Positions 1-8,846 of a DNA stretch of 64,000 nucleotides are shown here, one piece after another. The DNA is taken from NCBI GenBank assembly GCA_947447955.1, contig CANFLS010000007.1:25025-89024 (forward strand). The letters run 5' to 3'. How positions within the stretch are numbered: the stretch's first letter is position 1; every line of letters begins with the position of its first letter. This DNA comes from Flavobacteriales bacterium (lineage in GTDB: Bacteria > Bacteroidota > Bacteroidia > NS11-12g > UBA955). The notes under the pieces are model-generated. The model was not told where the DNA came from, made no database searches, and saw only the letters and a program-made list of their open reading frames with translations. The translations under genes were made by a program, and so were the position numbers.

Positions 1-81
1 TAAAACGGCAAGAACGGCAAGCGCCGGCATTTCTGCACGTTTTTTGGGTATGGAAAAATAAATTTCCTTCGTTTCAGACAT
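1..81 (-). CDS. partial hypothetical protein, N-terminus only
   Basis: Reading leftward from an ATG at 81-79 gives 27 codons with no stop before the window edge. The protein begins MSETKEIYFSIPKKRAEMP and continues into a hydrophobic ALAVLAVL stretch, so it may be a membrane protein with a short cytoplasmic lead. Its ATG shares one base with the TAA stop of the upstream gene (TAATG), an arrangement typical of translational coupling. Too little is present to name a family. The start and reading frame are inferred from this overlap alone. Confidence 0.45.
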   Translation of the reverse strand, partial: MSETKEIYFSIPKKRAEMPALAVLAVL

Positions 82-782
82 TAATCTACAACCAATTTGA
101 TGGATTTATTACCACAAACCACCGAGTAAATACCAGATTTAAGCAAACGAGAATCGAAAGAATATCCCATTTGGTTTTTAGATAAATCAACATTTAACAA
201 TTGGCCTACAGCATTGTAAATTCTTGGTTGAACCAAACTTGTGATATAAGTTAATCCAGATGTTGGATTTGGGTAAACATTCAATTCATTCAAGTTGATC
301 ATTTTTGCACCGGCTGAACCTGCAACATTAATGGCAAATGAACGAATGGTATCGGTAGTAGAATAAGGAATGATTCCAGAAATTTTTGCATAAATCATAA
401 TTGCCACTTTCAGTGGGAAAACACCAGACTCAGTTGGTGTACCTTTTATTACAGCACAACTCAGTGCTTTTGGAGTAAATGCACAAGATGGATTTAGGCA
501 GTTGTAAGTTAGACCATTAGGCAATCCAAGAAAACCAGTAATTTTCATAGAATCGATGTAAACTTTTACAACTGTTGCACCTTGTTTTACCGTGGTATCT
601 TTAAATGCAAGAACAGTAATAGATTGCGAGTATGCTTTGTTGATTTGAGCATCCTGCAATTTATTAGGAAGAAATCCCGGAGCTTTCAAATTTGTATCAG
701 GCGTACAAACTTGCGCTTTAGCAAAATTCAGACTCATGCTGATTGTTGCAATTACCAAAAAACTTAAAAACTTTCGTATCAT
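81..782 (-). CDS. secreted protein with type A T9SS sorting domain
   Basis: This 233-residue protein starts with a clear signal peptide (residues 1-24, ending AKAQ). It ends with a type A T9SS C-terminal domain (about residues 165-233) recognisable by the VYPNPTSG motif, the GQLL turn and the SGIY segment. It should cross the inner membrane by Sec and the outer membrane by T9SS, ending at the surface or in the medium. The middle (25-160) has four Cys but no domain I recognise. It is divergent from the TonB receptor, with only 6 bases between the starts, so any promoter must lie inside the neighbour's coding sequence. Confidence 0.85.
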   Translation of the reverse strand: MIRKFLSFLVIATISMSLNFAKAQVCTPDTNLKAPGFLPNKLQDAQINKAYSQSITVLAFKDTTVKQGATVVKVYIDSMKITGFLGLPNGLTYNCLNPSCAFTPKALSCAVIKGTPTESGVFPLKVAIMIYAKISGIIPYSTTDTIRSFAINVAGSAGAKMINLNELNVYPNPTSGLTYITSLVQPRIYNAVGQLLNVDLSKNQMGYSFDSRLLKSGIYSVVCGNKSIKLVVD

Positions 783-788
783 TGTAGT

Positions 789-2927
789 GTGTTATTAAAT
801 TGCTCACGAATTTACAAGGAAATTTCTAACAACCTAAAAACTTTTGTTTGTTTATTATTGGTTTTTGGTTCAAAGCAAGCTTTTTCTCAAAAAGATACTT
901 CAAAAAGCACCTTAGAAAATTTCGATTGGCTAAATGAAATTGTAGTAAGTACAAACAAAGATGCTACAAAATACAAGGAAAGCGTTGTTGGGTTATCGAT
1001 TCTTAAGCCGTATTTAATTGAGAACAAGATTATTTTAGATGCTAGTAAAGTTGTCAATCAAATTCCTGGAGTGGTTGTAAATGACGGCCAAATAAATATT
1101 CGCAGCGGCAGTGGATGGAGCTATGGCGCAGGAAGCCGCGTTATGGTTACCATTGATGAAATGCCAATGCTTTCTGGCGATGTTGGATCAGTACCCTTCA
1201 ATTTCTTACCTACTGAGGGTATTGGTGGCATTGAAGTAATTAAAAATGCAGGATCGGTATTGTATGGATCTTCCGCGTTAAATGGGATTGTGAATATGCG
1301 TTCAATTCCTATAACCAAAAAACAATACATCAACGTGAATATCAATGGTGGTTTTTATGATGTGCCTCAAAATTTAAAATTCACAAAAAATACACTCAGC
1401 AACTACGGAATTAACGGAATTTACAGTGAAAAAATTGACAATCATTCTTTTGCCTTTACTTGGAATCAATTAAACGACGATGGTTACCGAATGGCAGAAC
1501 ATGATTACCGTGTTAGAGTTGGATGGAAATATGGATATGAATTCAATGCAAAATCGAAACTAAATCCATTGAAATTATGGCTCAATGGTTCCATTCAAAA
1601 AGGAGAAAGTGGTTCATTCCTCATTTGGCAAAATGACCAAAAAGGGTATTCTACCCAAGATAGTTCTTATTCAATGAACACAGGTCGTAGGTTTTATATA
1701 GATCCTGTAATTGAATGGAATGGCAAAAAATGGAAACATAAAATGCTGAATCGATATTTCACCATTAGCAACGACATTGACAATGGCGACATAAATAACA
1801 ATCAAGATAACAGCAATAAATTGCTATATAACGAATTGAAAAGCAAGCGTTCATTAAACGATAAATTTGATATCATTTTAGGGGCAGTTTCATGCAGAAC
1901 CACTTCAAATTCTCCATTATTCAATGGCACCCATAACATTCAAAATTTAGCAGGTTATTTTCAAACCCAATACAAATCAAATGGTTGGATAGCTCAAATT
2001 GGGGGCCGATACGAGCATTATAATTTGGATGGAAATAAACAATCAAAACCGGTAATTCGTTTGGGGTTAAATAAACAACTTTCTAGAGCTACCTACTTAA
2101 GAGCTTCGTACGGAGAAGGCTTTCGCTATCCGAGTATGGCTGAATTATTTACCACTACTTCAACAGGAGCAATCAGCGTATTGCCAAACGGTGACTTAAA
2201 ACCTGAAACAGGAAACAACATTGAAATAGGCGTAAAACAAGGTTTGAAATTTAAATCAAGAACGCTCGGAACCATTTCTACTTATGTTGATTTTGCAATT
2301 TTCCAGAACAAATACCAAAACATGATGGAATATACTTTCGGACAATGGAAGGGAAACGGACCGTTTCCTTTATTGGGGTTCAAAAGTTTAAATGTAGGAA
2401 ACACAAACATTCTAGGATTTGAAATTGAATCGGCAGGAAGCATAGACAAAAATGGAATGAAAGTTCAATGGTTATTGGGATACACATATTCAAATCCAAC
2501 CGTAGACAATCCAAATTATGAAATTGCAAAAAACTCAACTGGACAATCAATTACATTCGAAAATACAGCTGCCAACAATAATAATATTCTCAAGTATAGA
2601 AACAGACATGTAGTTCGCTCAGATATTCAATTTGGTTATAAATTACTAGAATTTGGAATAAGCAACCGCTACCAAAGCGCATTCGAAAATATAGACGCGG
2701 CCTTTTTAGTTTTTATTGACGGTGTTGAAAATGTTTATCGAAATGGAAAAAATGCTGGCTTAATTACAGACATAAGAGTGGGTTACCAACTCAATGAAAG
2801 CATTAAAATTCAAATTCAAGCGAGTAATATTTTTCAAACAATTTACATGGCAAGACCTGCAGACTACAATGCACCAAGATTATTTCAATTCCAATTAAAC
2901 TATAAGTTTATTGGAAAAGACATTTAA
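789..2927 (+). CDS. TonB-dependent outer-membrane receptor
   Basis: This 712-residue protein has an N-terminal signal peptide (hydrophobic FVCLLLVFG, cleavage near AFSQ). A TonB-box-like stretch (NEIVVS) follows, then a plug domain (about 60-165, with the IEVIKNAGSVLYGSSALNGIVN signature) and a long beta-barrel ending in an aromatic strand (FQLNYKF). It lacks the carboxypeptidase-like extension of SusC proteins, so it resembles siderophore or vitamin receptors more than glycan importers. The substrate cannot be told. The only start that keeps the signal peptide is GTG at 789. The last 4 bases overlap the convergent gene at 2924. Confidence 0.88.
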   Translation: MLLNCSRIYKEISNNLKTFVCLLLVFGSKQAFSQKDTSKSTLENFDWLNEIVVSTNKDATKYKESVVGLSILKPYLIENKIILDASKVVNQIPGVVVNDGQINIRSGSGWSYGAGSRVMVTIDEMPMLSGDVGSVPFNFLPTEGIGGIEVIKNAGSVLYGSSALNGIVNMRSIPITKKQYINVNINGGFYDVPQNLKFTKNTLSNYGINGIYSEKIDNHSFAFTWNQLNDDGYRMAEHDYRVRVGWKYGYEFNAKSKLNPLKLWLNGSIQKGESGSFLIWQNDQKGYSTQDSSYSMNTGRRFYIDPVIEWNGKKWKHKMLNRYFTISNDIDNGDINNNQDNSNKLLYNELKSKRSLNDKFDIILGAVSCRTTSNSPLFNGTHNIQNLAGYFQTQYKSNGWIAQIGGRYEHYNLDGNKQSKPVIRLGLNKQLSRATYLRASYGEGFRYPSMAELFTTTSTGAISVLPNGDLKPETGNNIEIGVKQGLKFKSRTLGTISTYVDFAIFQNKYQNMMEYTFGQWKGNGPFPLLGFKSLNVGNTNILGFEIESAGSIDKNGMKVQWLLGYTYSNPTVDNPNYEIAKNSTGQSITFENTAANNNNILKYRNRHVVRSDIQFGYKLLEFGISNRYQSAFENIDAAFLVFIDGVENVYRNGKNAGLITDIRVGYQLNESIKIQIQASNIFQTIYMARPADYNAPRLFQFQLNYKFIGKDI

Positions 2928-4219
2928 AAACTGCCTGTAAGTTCTTTGTCTTTCAATTGGTAAATCAATCTGAAATAAGCAATTGCAAATAAAATTGCAC
3001 CTATACCTTGGGTTCTTAGTCCAATGATAAAATACCTGGTTTCTATTGAAAATATTTCAAAAAAGACCAAACAACCCATAAATAGCAAAGAGGTAAAAAA
3101 GATTGTTTTCTGCACGCCATTAAACAAGGTCTTATTTTGTAAATAGTAGAAAACTACCACAGTGAGCGCTGGAATGAAAAATGCAAAAGAGTAGTCGCGC
3201 TGATGAGGAAATATCAATGGTATTCCTATACAAACCAAACTCACTTGCACATAATTGCTAAATTTATTTTGAGGGATTTTTTTAATTTCTAAGATTAAGA
3301 AAGTAATGGCACCTAAAAAAGCCACTCGAAGAATTTGAGTCAACCAAAACAATTGACTTACAGACAATTTGGCAAAATATATATAATATTCTTTAGGTGC
3401 ATTTGTAGCCGTAAAATACTTTGTTAGAATTGCACCGAGATCCATAAATCCACCTTCTCCAACTTGCACAACATGGCTAGTTTTAACCGGATTAATTGCA
3501 TGCAACCACGATACTAGCTGATTCATAAAATAGACTTTATCAATAAAAAACCAAGGCAAAAACGTAACCAACAGAACGCCTAAAAAAACACCAATCATGG
3601 CTTTGTATCTTTTATCAAAAAACAATTTTAGGTACATGAAAATTGGCAGAATTTTAAAATTTATGGCAATCATCATGGGCGACCATTTAAACCATTTATT
3701 GGCTTTAGGATTACAAAATGCCTCCAAAATTCCAAAAAGTAAGAAAATTGTTAACTGTCCATAGCGAATATTAATATGCAACCATCTGTAGCCTAAAAAG
3801 ATTAAAATTGAATAAAATAGTATTTGAGTTGCTTGTTTATCAAAGCTAAAAATTCCTAAAATTATTTTGATTATACGGTAAATGAAAAACAAATTCAACG
3901 TATTCCATACCAATTTTGCACAAAGCATTGATAATAGAATATTTGGCAACATTGAGTTTTCCGGAAACCGATAAACTGGCAATTGCGCAAATGGCTGCAA
4001 TAAAAATGTAAAAAGTGGTGAATAGTAATAATGAAGGTACCTTTCATAAACAACTTTCGAATCATACATTTCCAAATGATCGCGGAAACGATTTGCGGCA
4101 CCCATAAATATTTCAAAATCGTTGCTATTCGATAATGAGTTAAAAAATGGCCAAAGAATTAGCAAAGAAAAAACTAAAACAATTACCCTTGTATACTTTT
4201 TAAAATCAATTGAATCCAT
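2924..4219 (-). CDS. GT87-like (DUF2029) polytopic glycosyltransferase
   Basis: This 431-residue membrane protein has about ten hydrophobic segments. Its first periplasmic loop has the DUF2029/GT87 look: FEIFMGAANRFRDH followed by YYSPLFTFLLQPFAQLP. Known family members move a mannose or arabinose residue from polyprenyl-phosphate donors during envelope glycan assembly, so that role is inferred here. A paralogue lies at 12623..13834. It has its own promoter at 4230..4259 and is not tied to the Moco operon upstream. The extreme 3' end overlaps the TonB receptor tail to tail by 4 bases. Confidence 0.72.
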   Translation of the reverse strand: MDSIDFKKYTRVIVLVFSLLILWPFFNSLSNSNDFEIFMGAANRFRDHLEMYDSKVVYERYLHYYYSPLFTFLLQPFAQLPVYRFPENSMLPNILLSMLCAKLVWNTLNLFFIYRIIKIILGIFSFDKQATQILFYSILIFLGYRWLHINIRYGQLTIFLLFGILEAFCNPKANKWFKWSPMMIAINFKILPIFMYLKLFFDKRYKAMIGVFLGVLLVTFLPWFFIDKVYFMNQLVSWLHAINPVKTSHVVQVGEGGFMDLGAILTKYFTATNAPKEYYIYFAKLSVSQLFWLTQILRVAFLGAITFLILEIKKIPQNKFSNYVQVSLVCIGIPLIFPHQRDYSFAFFIPALTVVVFYYLQNKTLFNGVQKTIFFTSLLFMGCLVFFEIFSIETRYFIIGLRTQGIGAILFAIAYFRLIYQLKDKELTGSF

Positions 4220-4229
4220 AAAGAATTTA

Positions 4230-4259
4230 CAAATGTAAGTAAAAACCCAAATTCACCAA
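4230..4259 (-). promoter_or_regulatory. Bacteroidota promoter for the GT87-like gene
   Basis: On the minus strand, TACATTTG (4237-4230) matches the -7 consensus TAnnTTTG. A TTG (4259-4257) lies 19 bases upstream at the -33 position. The ATG at 4219 is about 10 bases downstream. Confidence 0.65.
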
Positions 4260-4272
4260 TTTCACGTTAATT

Positions 4273-5184
4273 TCAATCGTGTCTGAATGCTTTTAACACA
4301 TCAAAAATATGCAAAATCGAAGGGAATACAGAGTCAATTGATTCTAGCGCCCCTTTGGTAGATCCCGGCAATGCCATAATCAAAGAATTTCCCCGAATTC
4401 CTACCACACTTCTAGAAAGCATAGCATAAGGAGTGCGTTGTTGACCATAATTTCTAATGGCTTCTTCTATACCTGGGATTCTTCTTTCTAGAATAGGAAT
4501 AACAGCTTCGGGTGTACAATCTCTGGGCGATAATCCAGTTCCACCAGTTATAATTATGAGCGACAAATTATTTTGGCAATGCTTCAAAATAAGCTTTTGA
4601 ATTTCTTCAATTTCGTCAGGAATAATTTCATATTCAGGAACTTCAACATTGAAATGATTCAATTTTTCAATGATGCCTTTTCCCGCCCTATCTTCTTTTT
4701 TGCCGGCACTTATAGAATCTGAACAAACAATTACTGCCGCAGAAACATCTGAAGTCACCTTATACTTCTTTTGGCTTTTGCCCCCAGTTTTTTCTTTTAA
4801 ATGTATTTTTTCAATACTCACGCCTTTGTCAATTGGCTTGAGCATGTCGTACATAGTAAGCGCAACAACAGAAGCGGCATGCATGGCTTCAACTTCAACC
4901 CCAGTTTTATAAATGGTGTGTATTTCAACCTCGATTTCAACAGACATCTCATGCATTTGGTATCGGATTTCTGTAAATTCCACCGGCAACGGATGACAAT
5001 CTGGAATCATGTCGCTGGTGCGTTTTGCAGCAAACAAACCCGCCACTCTCGCAACTTCAAATACATTTCCTTTGGGAACAGATCCGTTTTCAAGGGCATG
5101 AATGGTTTCAACTTTACTAACAACCACATGGGCCACAGCAATTGCAGTTCTTAGCGTATTCGATTTGTGGGTAATGTTTATCAT
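4273..5184 (-). CDS. moaC: MoaC-MogA fusion: cyclic pyranopterin phosphate synthase and molybdopterin adenylyltransferase
   Basis: Two molybdenum-cofactor enzymes are joined in 303 residues. Residues 1-140 are MoaC, which converts the MoaA product to cyclic pyranopterin monophosphate. Its conserved K54, the CHPLP motif (H64) and D113/K116 in MYDMLKPIDKG are intact. Residues 145-303 are MogA/MoaB, which adenylylates molybdopterin before metal insertion, with the GGTGLSPRDCTPEA motif and a GNSLIMALPGSTKG segment. A lysine/glycine-rich linker separates them. The gene is last in the Moco operon, and its ATG overlaps the moaE TGA (ATGA). Both halves look functional. Confidence 0.93.
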   Translation of the reverse strand: MINITHKSNTLRTAIAVAHVVVSKVETIHALENGSVPKGNVFEVARVAGLFAAKRTSDMIPDCHPLPVEFTEIRYQMHEMSVEIEVEIHTIYKTGVEVEAMHAASVVALTMYDMLKPIDKGVSIEKIHLKEKTGGKSQKKYKVTSDVSAAVIVCSDSISAGKKEDRAGKGIIEKLNHFNVEVPEYEIIPDEIEEIQKLILKHCQNNLSLIIITGGTGLSPRDCTPEAVIPILERRIPGIEEAIRNYGQQRTPYAMLSRSVVGIRGNSLIMALPGSTKGALESIDSVFPSILHIFDVLKAFRHD

Positions 5185-5627
5185 AATGGTTTATTCTCCT
5201 TCCATTGGGAAGTATTGTCTTGAAATATCTCTTTGCCCCAAATTGGCAATTCTGCCTTTATTCTTTCTACCAATTCGTTACAAGCTTCGATTGCCATCTT
5301 TCGGTGTTTTGAAGATGTAAACACAAACAAACAAATTTCACCCACATTTACCATACCCAAACTATGGTAAATATGCATGCAGGTTAAATCATACTTGCTA
5401 AAAATATCTTCTCTAATTTCAAACGCTTTTTGTAAGGCCAAATCTTCATAGCATGTATATTCAATTCCAGAAACTACACCCAATTCCAATTGATCGGCTC
5501 TAACCTGACCTAGAAAAATACTATGCGCCCCAATATCGTGCTTTGTAGCATGATTCTGAATAGATTTGGCAATTATTTCAGATGTAATTGGCCCTTCTAC
5601 AAAAATATTCTTTGGTTTACGATCCAT
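5181..5627 (-). CDS. moaE: molybdopterin synthase catalytic (large) subunit MoaE
   Basis: This 148-residue MoaE uses the thiocarboxylate of MoaD to put two sulfurs on cyclic pyranopterin monophosphate, making molybdopterin. Recognisable parts are GAHSIFLGQVR, SKHRKMAIEACNELVERIKAELPIW and the QWK near the C-terminus. K124 matches the first active-site lysine. At the second position (K126 of E. coli, seven residues on) there is G131, with K132 next to it; I recall PIWGKE from other Bacteroidota MoaE, so this is probably a lineage variant. It overlaps moeB by 11 bases and moaC by 4. Confidence 0.93.
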   Translation of the reverse strand: MDRKPKNIFVEGPITSEIIAKSIQNHATKHDIGAHSIFLGQVRADQLELGVVSGIEYTCYEDLALQKAFEIREDIFSKYDLTCMHIYHSLGMVNVGEICLFVFTSSKHRKMAIEACNELVERIKAELPIWGKEIFQDNTSQWKENKPL

Positions 5628-6657
5628 GTTGTTTCAAATTTAATGGCGAATACGCATCATTTACTCCTCCCGATACAGAAAAAACCAATTTATTTGGGAA
5701 AACAGACCTCAAATAATGGGCGATATTTAAACTTCTGTTTCCAAAATCACAAACTACATAAATTTCATTTTTATTCAAAAAATCATCTTTCCCAGTTTGA
5801 ATCTCATCAAATGTTAAATACAAAACTTGATTGATAGTTAAAGATGGACCTTCATATTTTTCCCTGACATCGAGAATACAAATATCTTGATTGCCCAAAT
5901 CAATTTCTTGCCAAGTAATTGTGGTATTTCCAAAGCATTGAATTTGATAATTCGATTTTAAAAATTGATCAATGGTTTTTGGCGTATTTTCATATCCTTT
6001 TTGATTTGGTAAAATATCAAATTGATAGATTTCATTTTTTTCTAACTGATAATTTATAAATAAATTATATTCATTTATCAAATCAAAGTGTTTAATAAAA
6101 TTAGAAACCATTAATTCACCTACAAATTTTGTTAATTCAGAAGGGACATTTGACTGATTGCAAGTCAAAATATCACGTGAATTGGGTGGAGTTGGAAATA
6201 CATCGCGGTAAAAGGAAGATTCAAAATTTGAAAATTGAAATACTTGTCCCTCCAAACCATTTACGGCGCCCATAAATAAAGGTTTTTCTAATAGCATACA
6301 CGCATCGCTGATCATATACCTCGACGGAAAATTATCGGTACAATCAAAAACAAGATCATATGCCCTAATGATTTCAATCGCAATCTCTAGGGTTAAAAAT
6401 TGATTATAAACCTCTAATTCTATATCATTAAATTCATTATCAATGTATTTTTTAGCTACATCTACTTTTGCAGAACCAATATCATTGACGCTAAATAAAA
6501 ATTGTCGACTTAAATTAGATTCTGAAACAATATCACCGTCAACCAATCCGATTTTAGATATACCCACTTTGGCCAATTGCTCAAGCACTGGACAACCAAT
6601 ACCACCGACACCAATGATCAGCACTTTGGAATTGCTTATGTCTTGATGTTTTTTCAT
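5617..6657 (-). CDS. moeB: MoeB/ThiF-type adenylyltransferase with C-terminal rhodanese domain
   Basis: This 346-residue E1-like enzyme should activate the C-terminal GG of MoaD as acyl-adenylate and help sulfurate it. The nucleotide loop GVGGIG (16-21), the SNLSRQF arginine region and DCTDNFPSRY are present. Residues 245-346 are a rhodanese domain with its sulfur-carrying Cys303 in CDFGNRS. The zinc-binding CxxC pairs normal in MoeB are largely gone: the usual CYRCLFP position reads FYRDVFP, and only one Cys remains further on. It sits directly after moaD (3-base gap), which supports MoaD as partner; ThiS is a less likely alternative. Confidence 0.88.
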   Translation of the reverse strand: MKKHQDISNSKVLIIGVGGIGCPVLEQLAKVGISKIGLVDGDIVSESNLSRQFLFSVNDIGSAKVDVAKKYIDNEFNDIELEVYNQFLTLEIAIEIIRAYDLVFDCTDNFPSRYMISDACMLLEKPLFMGAVNGLEGQVFQFSNFESSFYRDVFPTPPNSRDILTCNQSNVPSELTKFVGELMVSNFIKHFDLINEYNLFINYQLEKNEIYQFDILPNQKGYENTPKTIDQFLKSNYQIQCFGNTTITWQEIDLGNQDICILDVREKYEGPSLTINQVLYLTFDEIQTGKDDFLNKNEIYVVCDFGNRSLNIAHYLRSVFPNKLVFSVSGGVNDAYSPLNLKQHGS

Positions 6658-6660
6658 AAA

Positions 6661-6894
6661 TTATCCGCCAGAAAATGGTGGCATTAGCGCAATTACATCG
6701 CCATTTTTCAATTCTACGTTTTGATTTACAATTGCATGATTTACGGCAATTGAAAAGTTATAATGGGTTATTGAGGGATACTTTTCAAACAAATATGCCT
6801 GAAACAATTCTAAATCAACACCTTCATTTTGAAAAGTAATTTCTTCAGGAATAATTCCGCTTAACACACCAAATGCTAAAATCTTAATCACCAT
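6661..6894 (-). CDS. moaD: molybdopterin synthase sulfur carrier subunit MoaD
   Basis: This 77-residue ubiquitin-fold protein ends in the diagnostic PPFSGG. The terminal glycine becomes a thiocarboxylate that donates sulfur in the MoaE reaction. The DVIALMPPFSGG end and NHAIVNQNVELKNGD segment are typical for MoaD. It lies between the permease and moeB in the Moco operon, which decides MoaD over ThiS. Confidence 0.9.
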   Translation of the reverse strand: MVIKILAFGVLSGIIPEEITFQNEGVDLELFQAYLFEKYPSITHYNFSIAVNHAIVNQNVELKNGDVIALMPPFSGG

Positions 6895-6921
6895 ATTTTA
6901 CGAAGTTAATTCACAAAAAAA

Positions 6922-7656
6922 TTATTGAATAATTAATTTCATACTCGCTACAACAAGTACAATGGTCAATAATACTTTGAGCACTTTATTATCGAATTTC
7001 TTGGCTCCCAAATAGGCACCTAAAATTCCTCCCAACAAAGCGAGCAACATCAGTAAATAAACTTCATTGTTAATTGAGAAATGGGTAGGTTTTGCAACCA
7101 ATCCCGCACATGAGTTTACAAAAATAAATAAGGCACTCAAGGCAGATGTTTGCTTCAAATTTGTCCAACCCAACAACAATAAAACTGGCGACAAAATAAT
7201 ACCACCACCAATTCCAATCATTCCCGAAATCAATCCTATTGATAGTCCTAAAATTGGCGGCAACCAAATAAACTGTTTTACCTTCACGGTATCAGAAATT
7301 GGAAATAAATTCAGAAAACGCGCAATTGGAAACAAAAGCAACACACCCAATATTTGACGGTATAATGTTTCGTTTACGGTAATCTTTCCCCCAAAATAAG
7401 AAGCGGGAATTGAAAAAACTGCGAGCATGATAAACAGCCTCAAATTGAAGTTACTGGCCTTGTAATAAAAAGCAAATGCAATGGCAGAAACGGCCATATT
7501 TAAAATCAAAGCCGTAGGTTTCACTTGAGCAGAAGCAATACCAGCCAAAGTAAGCAATGTGATGTAACTACTCGCACCGCCATGACCAACCGACGCATAC
7601 AAAAAGGCAACTATCGGCATGAAAATAATCAAAAGTATTAACGCATTTTCACTCAT
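6922..7656 (-). CDS. TauE/SafE family permease within the Moco operon
   Basis: This 244-residue protein has about seven to eight membrane segments and the two TauE/SafE half-repeats. Features are YASVGHGGASSYITLL near the N-terminus, GMIGIGGGIILSPVLLLLGW in the middle and GGILGAYLGAKKF near the end. The family exports or imports small sulfur-containing or organic anions (sulfite, sulfoacetate, thiosulfate). Here it is embedded between moeA (9-base gap) and moaD (27-base gap), so co-transcription with cofactor synthesis is likely. The substrate could be a sulfur compound or an oxyanion; the sequence does not say. Confidence 0.88.
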   Translation of the reverse strand: MSENALILLIIFMPIVAFLYASVGHGGASSYITLLTLAGIASAQVKPTALILNMAVSAIAFAFYYKASNFNLRLFIMLAVFSIPASYFGGKITVNETLYRQILGVLLLFPIARFLNLFPISDTVKVKQFIWLPPILGLSIGLISGMIGIGGGIILSPVLLLLGWTNLKQTSALSALFIFVNSCAGLVAKPTHFSINNEVYLLMLLALLGGILGAYLGAKKFDNKVLKVLLTIVLVVASMKLIIQ

Positions 7657-7665
7657 AATGATTAA

Positions 7666-8844
7666 TTAATCGAGGGGATAAACTTCTACAAAACTTCCAA
7701 TTTCGAGTAATTCGACATTTTCATCAATTTTAACAATACAATTGGCCGCGTTAAACGACAAAAGATTGAAAGATTCTTGTCCTTGCAATATTTCAACTCC
7801 TTGATAATCAAATTTTCCTTTTACAAAGAAAGTTAAACCAGCTGCTTTTTTAAAGCCATTTTTCAATGGCAAAATTGCCGTAGGTTCAAATGTGTTTTTA
7901 CGGCCGCTTATTGCCAATAAACTTGGCTTTACGTATTGATTAAAACAAGTAATTACTGCAGCCGGATTACCAGGCAATGCAAAAACCCATTGATCTTGTT
8001 TCTTTCCAACATACAAAGGTTTTCCAGGCTTTTGTTTTACTTTATAAAATAAAGATTTTACCTGATTGTTTTCTAAAGCTTGCTTTACAAAATCAAAATC
8101 GCCAACCGATACCCCTCCTGTAACTATTAAAATATCAGATTGGTATAGACCAGTTTGAATTGTTTTTTCAACTTCGGTCAATTCATCAATAGCTTGATAA
8201 GTATCAATTTGGCTTACGCCCATTGATTTTAACAATCCGACGATAGCAAACTCATTAGAATTATAAATTTGTCCGAATTCTAATTCATGATTGGGCTTTT
8301 GAAGTTCATTTCCCGTAATAATCACCGAAACCTTGGGCATTTTGTAAACTTCCACTTCAAACACCCCTGCCGAAGCCAATAATCCTAAAATTGCAGGAGT
8401 AACCAAAACACCTTGAGAAGCAATAATTTGATTTCGAGAGCACTGTGAACCAATAGTTCTAATGTTCATTCCCAACTTCAACTTTTCAGGATCAAAACTG
8501 ATGTTTGAACCATTCACTGAAACGATTTCTTGTTGTATAACAGCATTCGCGTTTTTAGGGACTGGAGCACCCGTATAAATTCTTGCTGCTTCATTCTCAT
8601 TTAAAGTATAAACATGAGTATCGCCGGCTTGAATATTGTATTTGACCTGATATTCAGTACTTCCACTTTCAAAACAAATGGCATACCCATCCATTGCAGA
8701 ATTATCGAAAGATGGCACGTTTACTCTTGCCAAAACATCTGACGACAAAACACAACCCATAGAATCAAGCAATTGACGTCTTTCTATACCCAATGTTTGG
8801 ATATTTGACTTTAATATTTCAATTGATTCGCTAACAGATATCAT
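7666..8844 (-). CDS. moeA: molybdopterin molybdenumtransferase MoeA
   Basis: This 392-residue MoeA inserts molybdate into adenylylated molybdopterin. Clear family motifs in order are NSAMDGYA (about 47-54), TGAPVPKNANAVIQQE, the MogA-like domain with TGGVSVGDFDFVKQAL, then LPGNPAAV and the C-terminal beta domain. It partners with the MogA half of the fusion at 4273..5184. It starts 2 bases after the moaA stop and is followed closely by the TauE/SafE permease. Confidence 0.94.
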   Translation of the reverse strand: MISVSESIEILKSNIQTLGIERRQLLDSMGCVLSSDVLARVNVPSFDNSAMDGYAICFESGSTEYQVKYNIQAGDTHVYTLNENEAARIYTGAPVPKNANAVIQQEIVSVNGSNISFDPEKLKLGMNIRTIGSQCSRNQIIASQGVLVTPAILGLLASAGVFEVEVYKMPKVSVIITGNELQKPNHELEFGQIYNSNEFAIVGLLKSMGVSQIDTYQAIDELTEVEKTIQTGLYQSDILIVTGGVSVGDFDFVKQALENNQVKSLFYKVKQKPGKPLYVGKKQDQWVFALPGNPAAVITCFNQYVKPSLLAISGRKNTFEPTAILPLKNGFKKAAGLTFFVKGKFDYQGVEILQGQESFNLLSFNAANCIVKIDENVELLEIGSFVEVYPLD

Positions 8845-8846
8845 TT

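Noticed and set aside
4801..5154. Plus-strand reading frame of 117 codons inside moaC/mogA
   Set aside because: Antisense to a well-supported enzyme and without recognisable protein features.
6140..6149. AAGGGACATT here and near 10049 as further motif copies
   Set aside because: They lack the G of GAGGGAC; near matches are expected at this rate.
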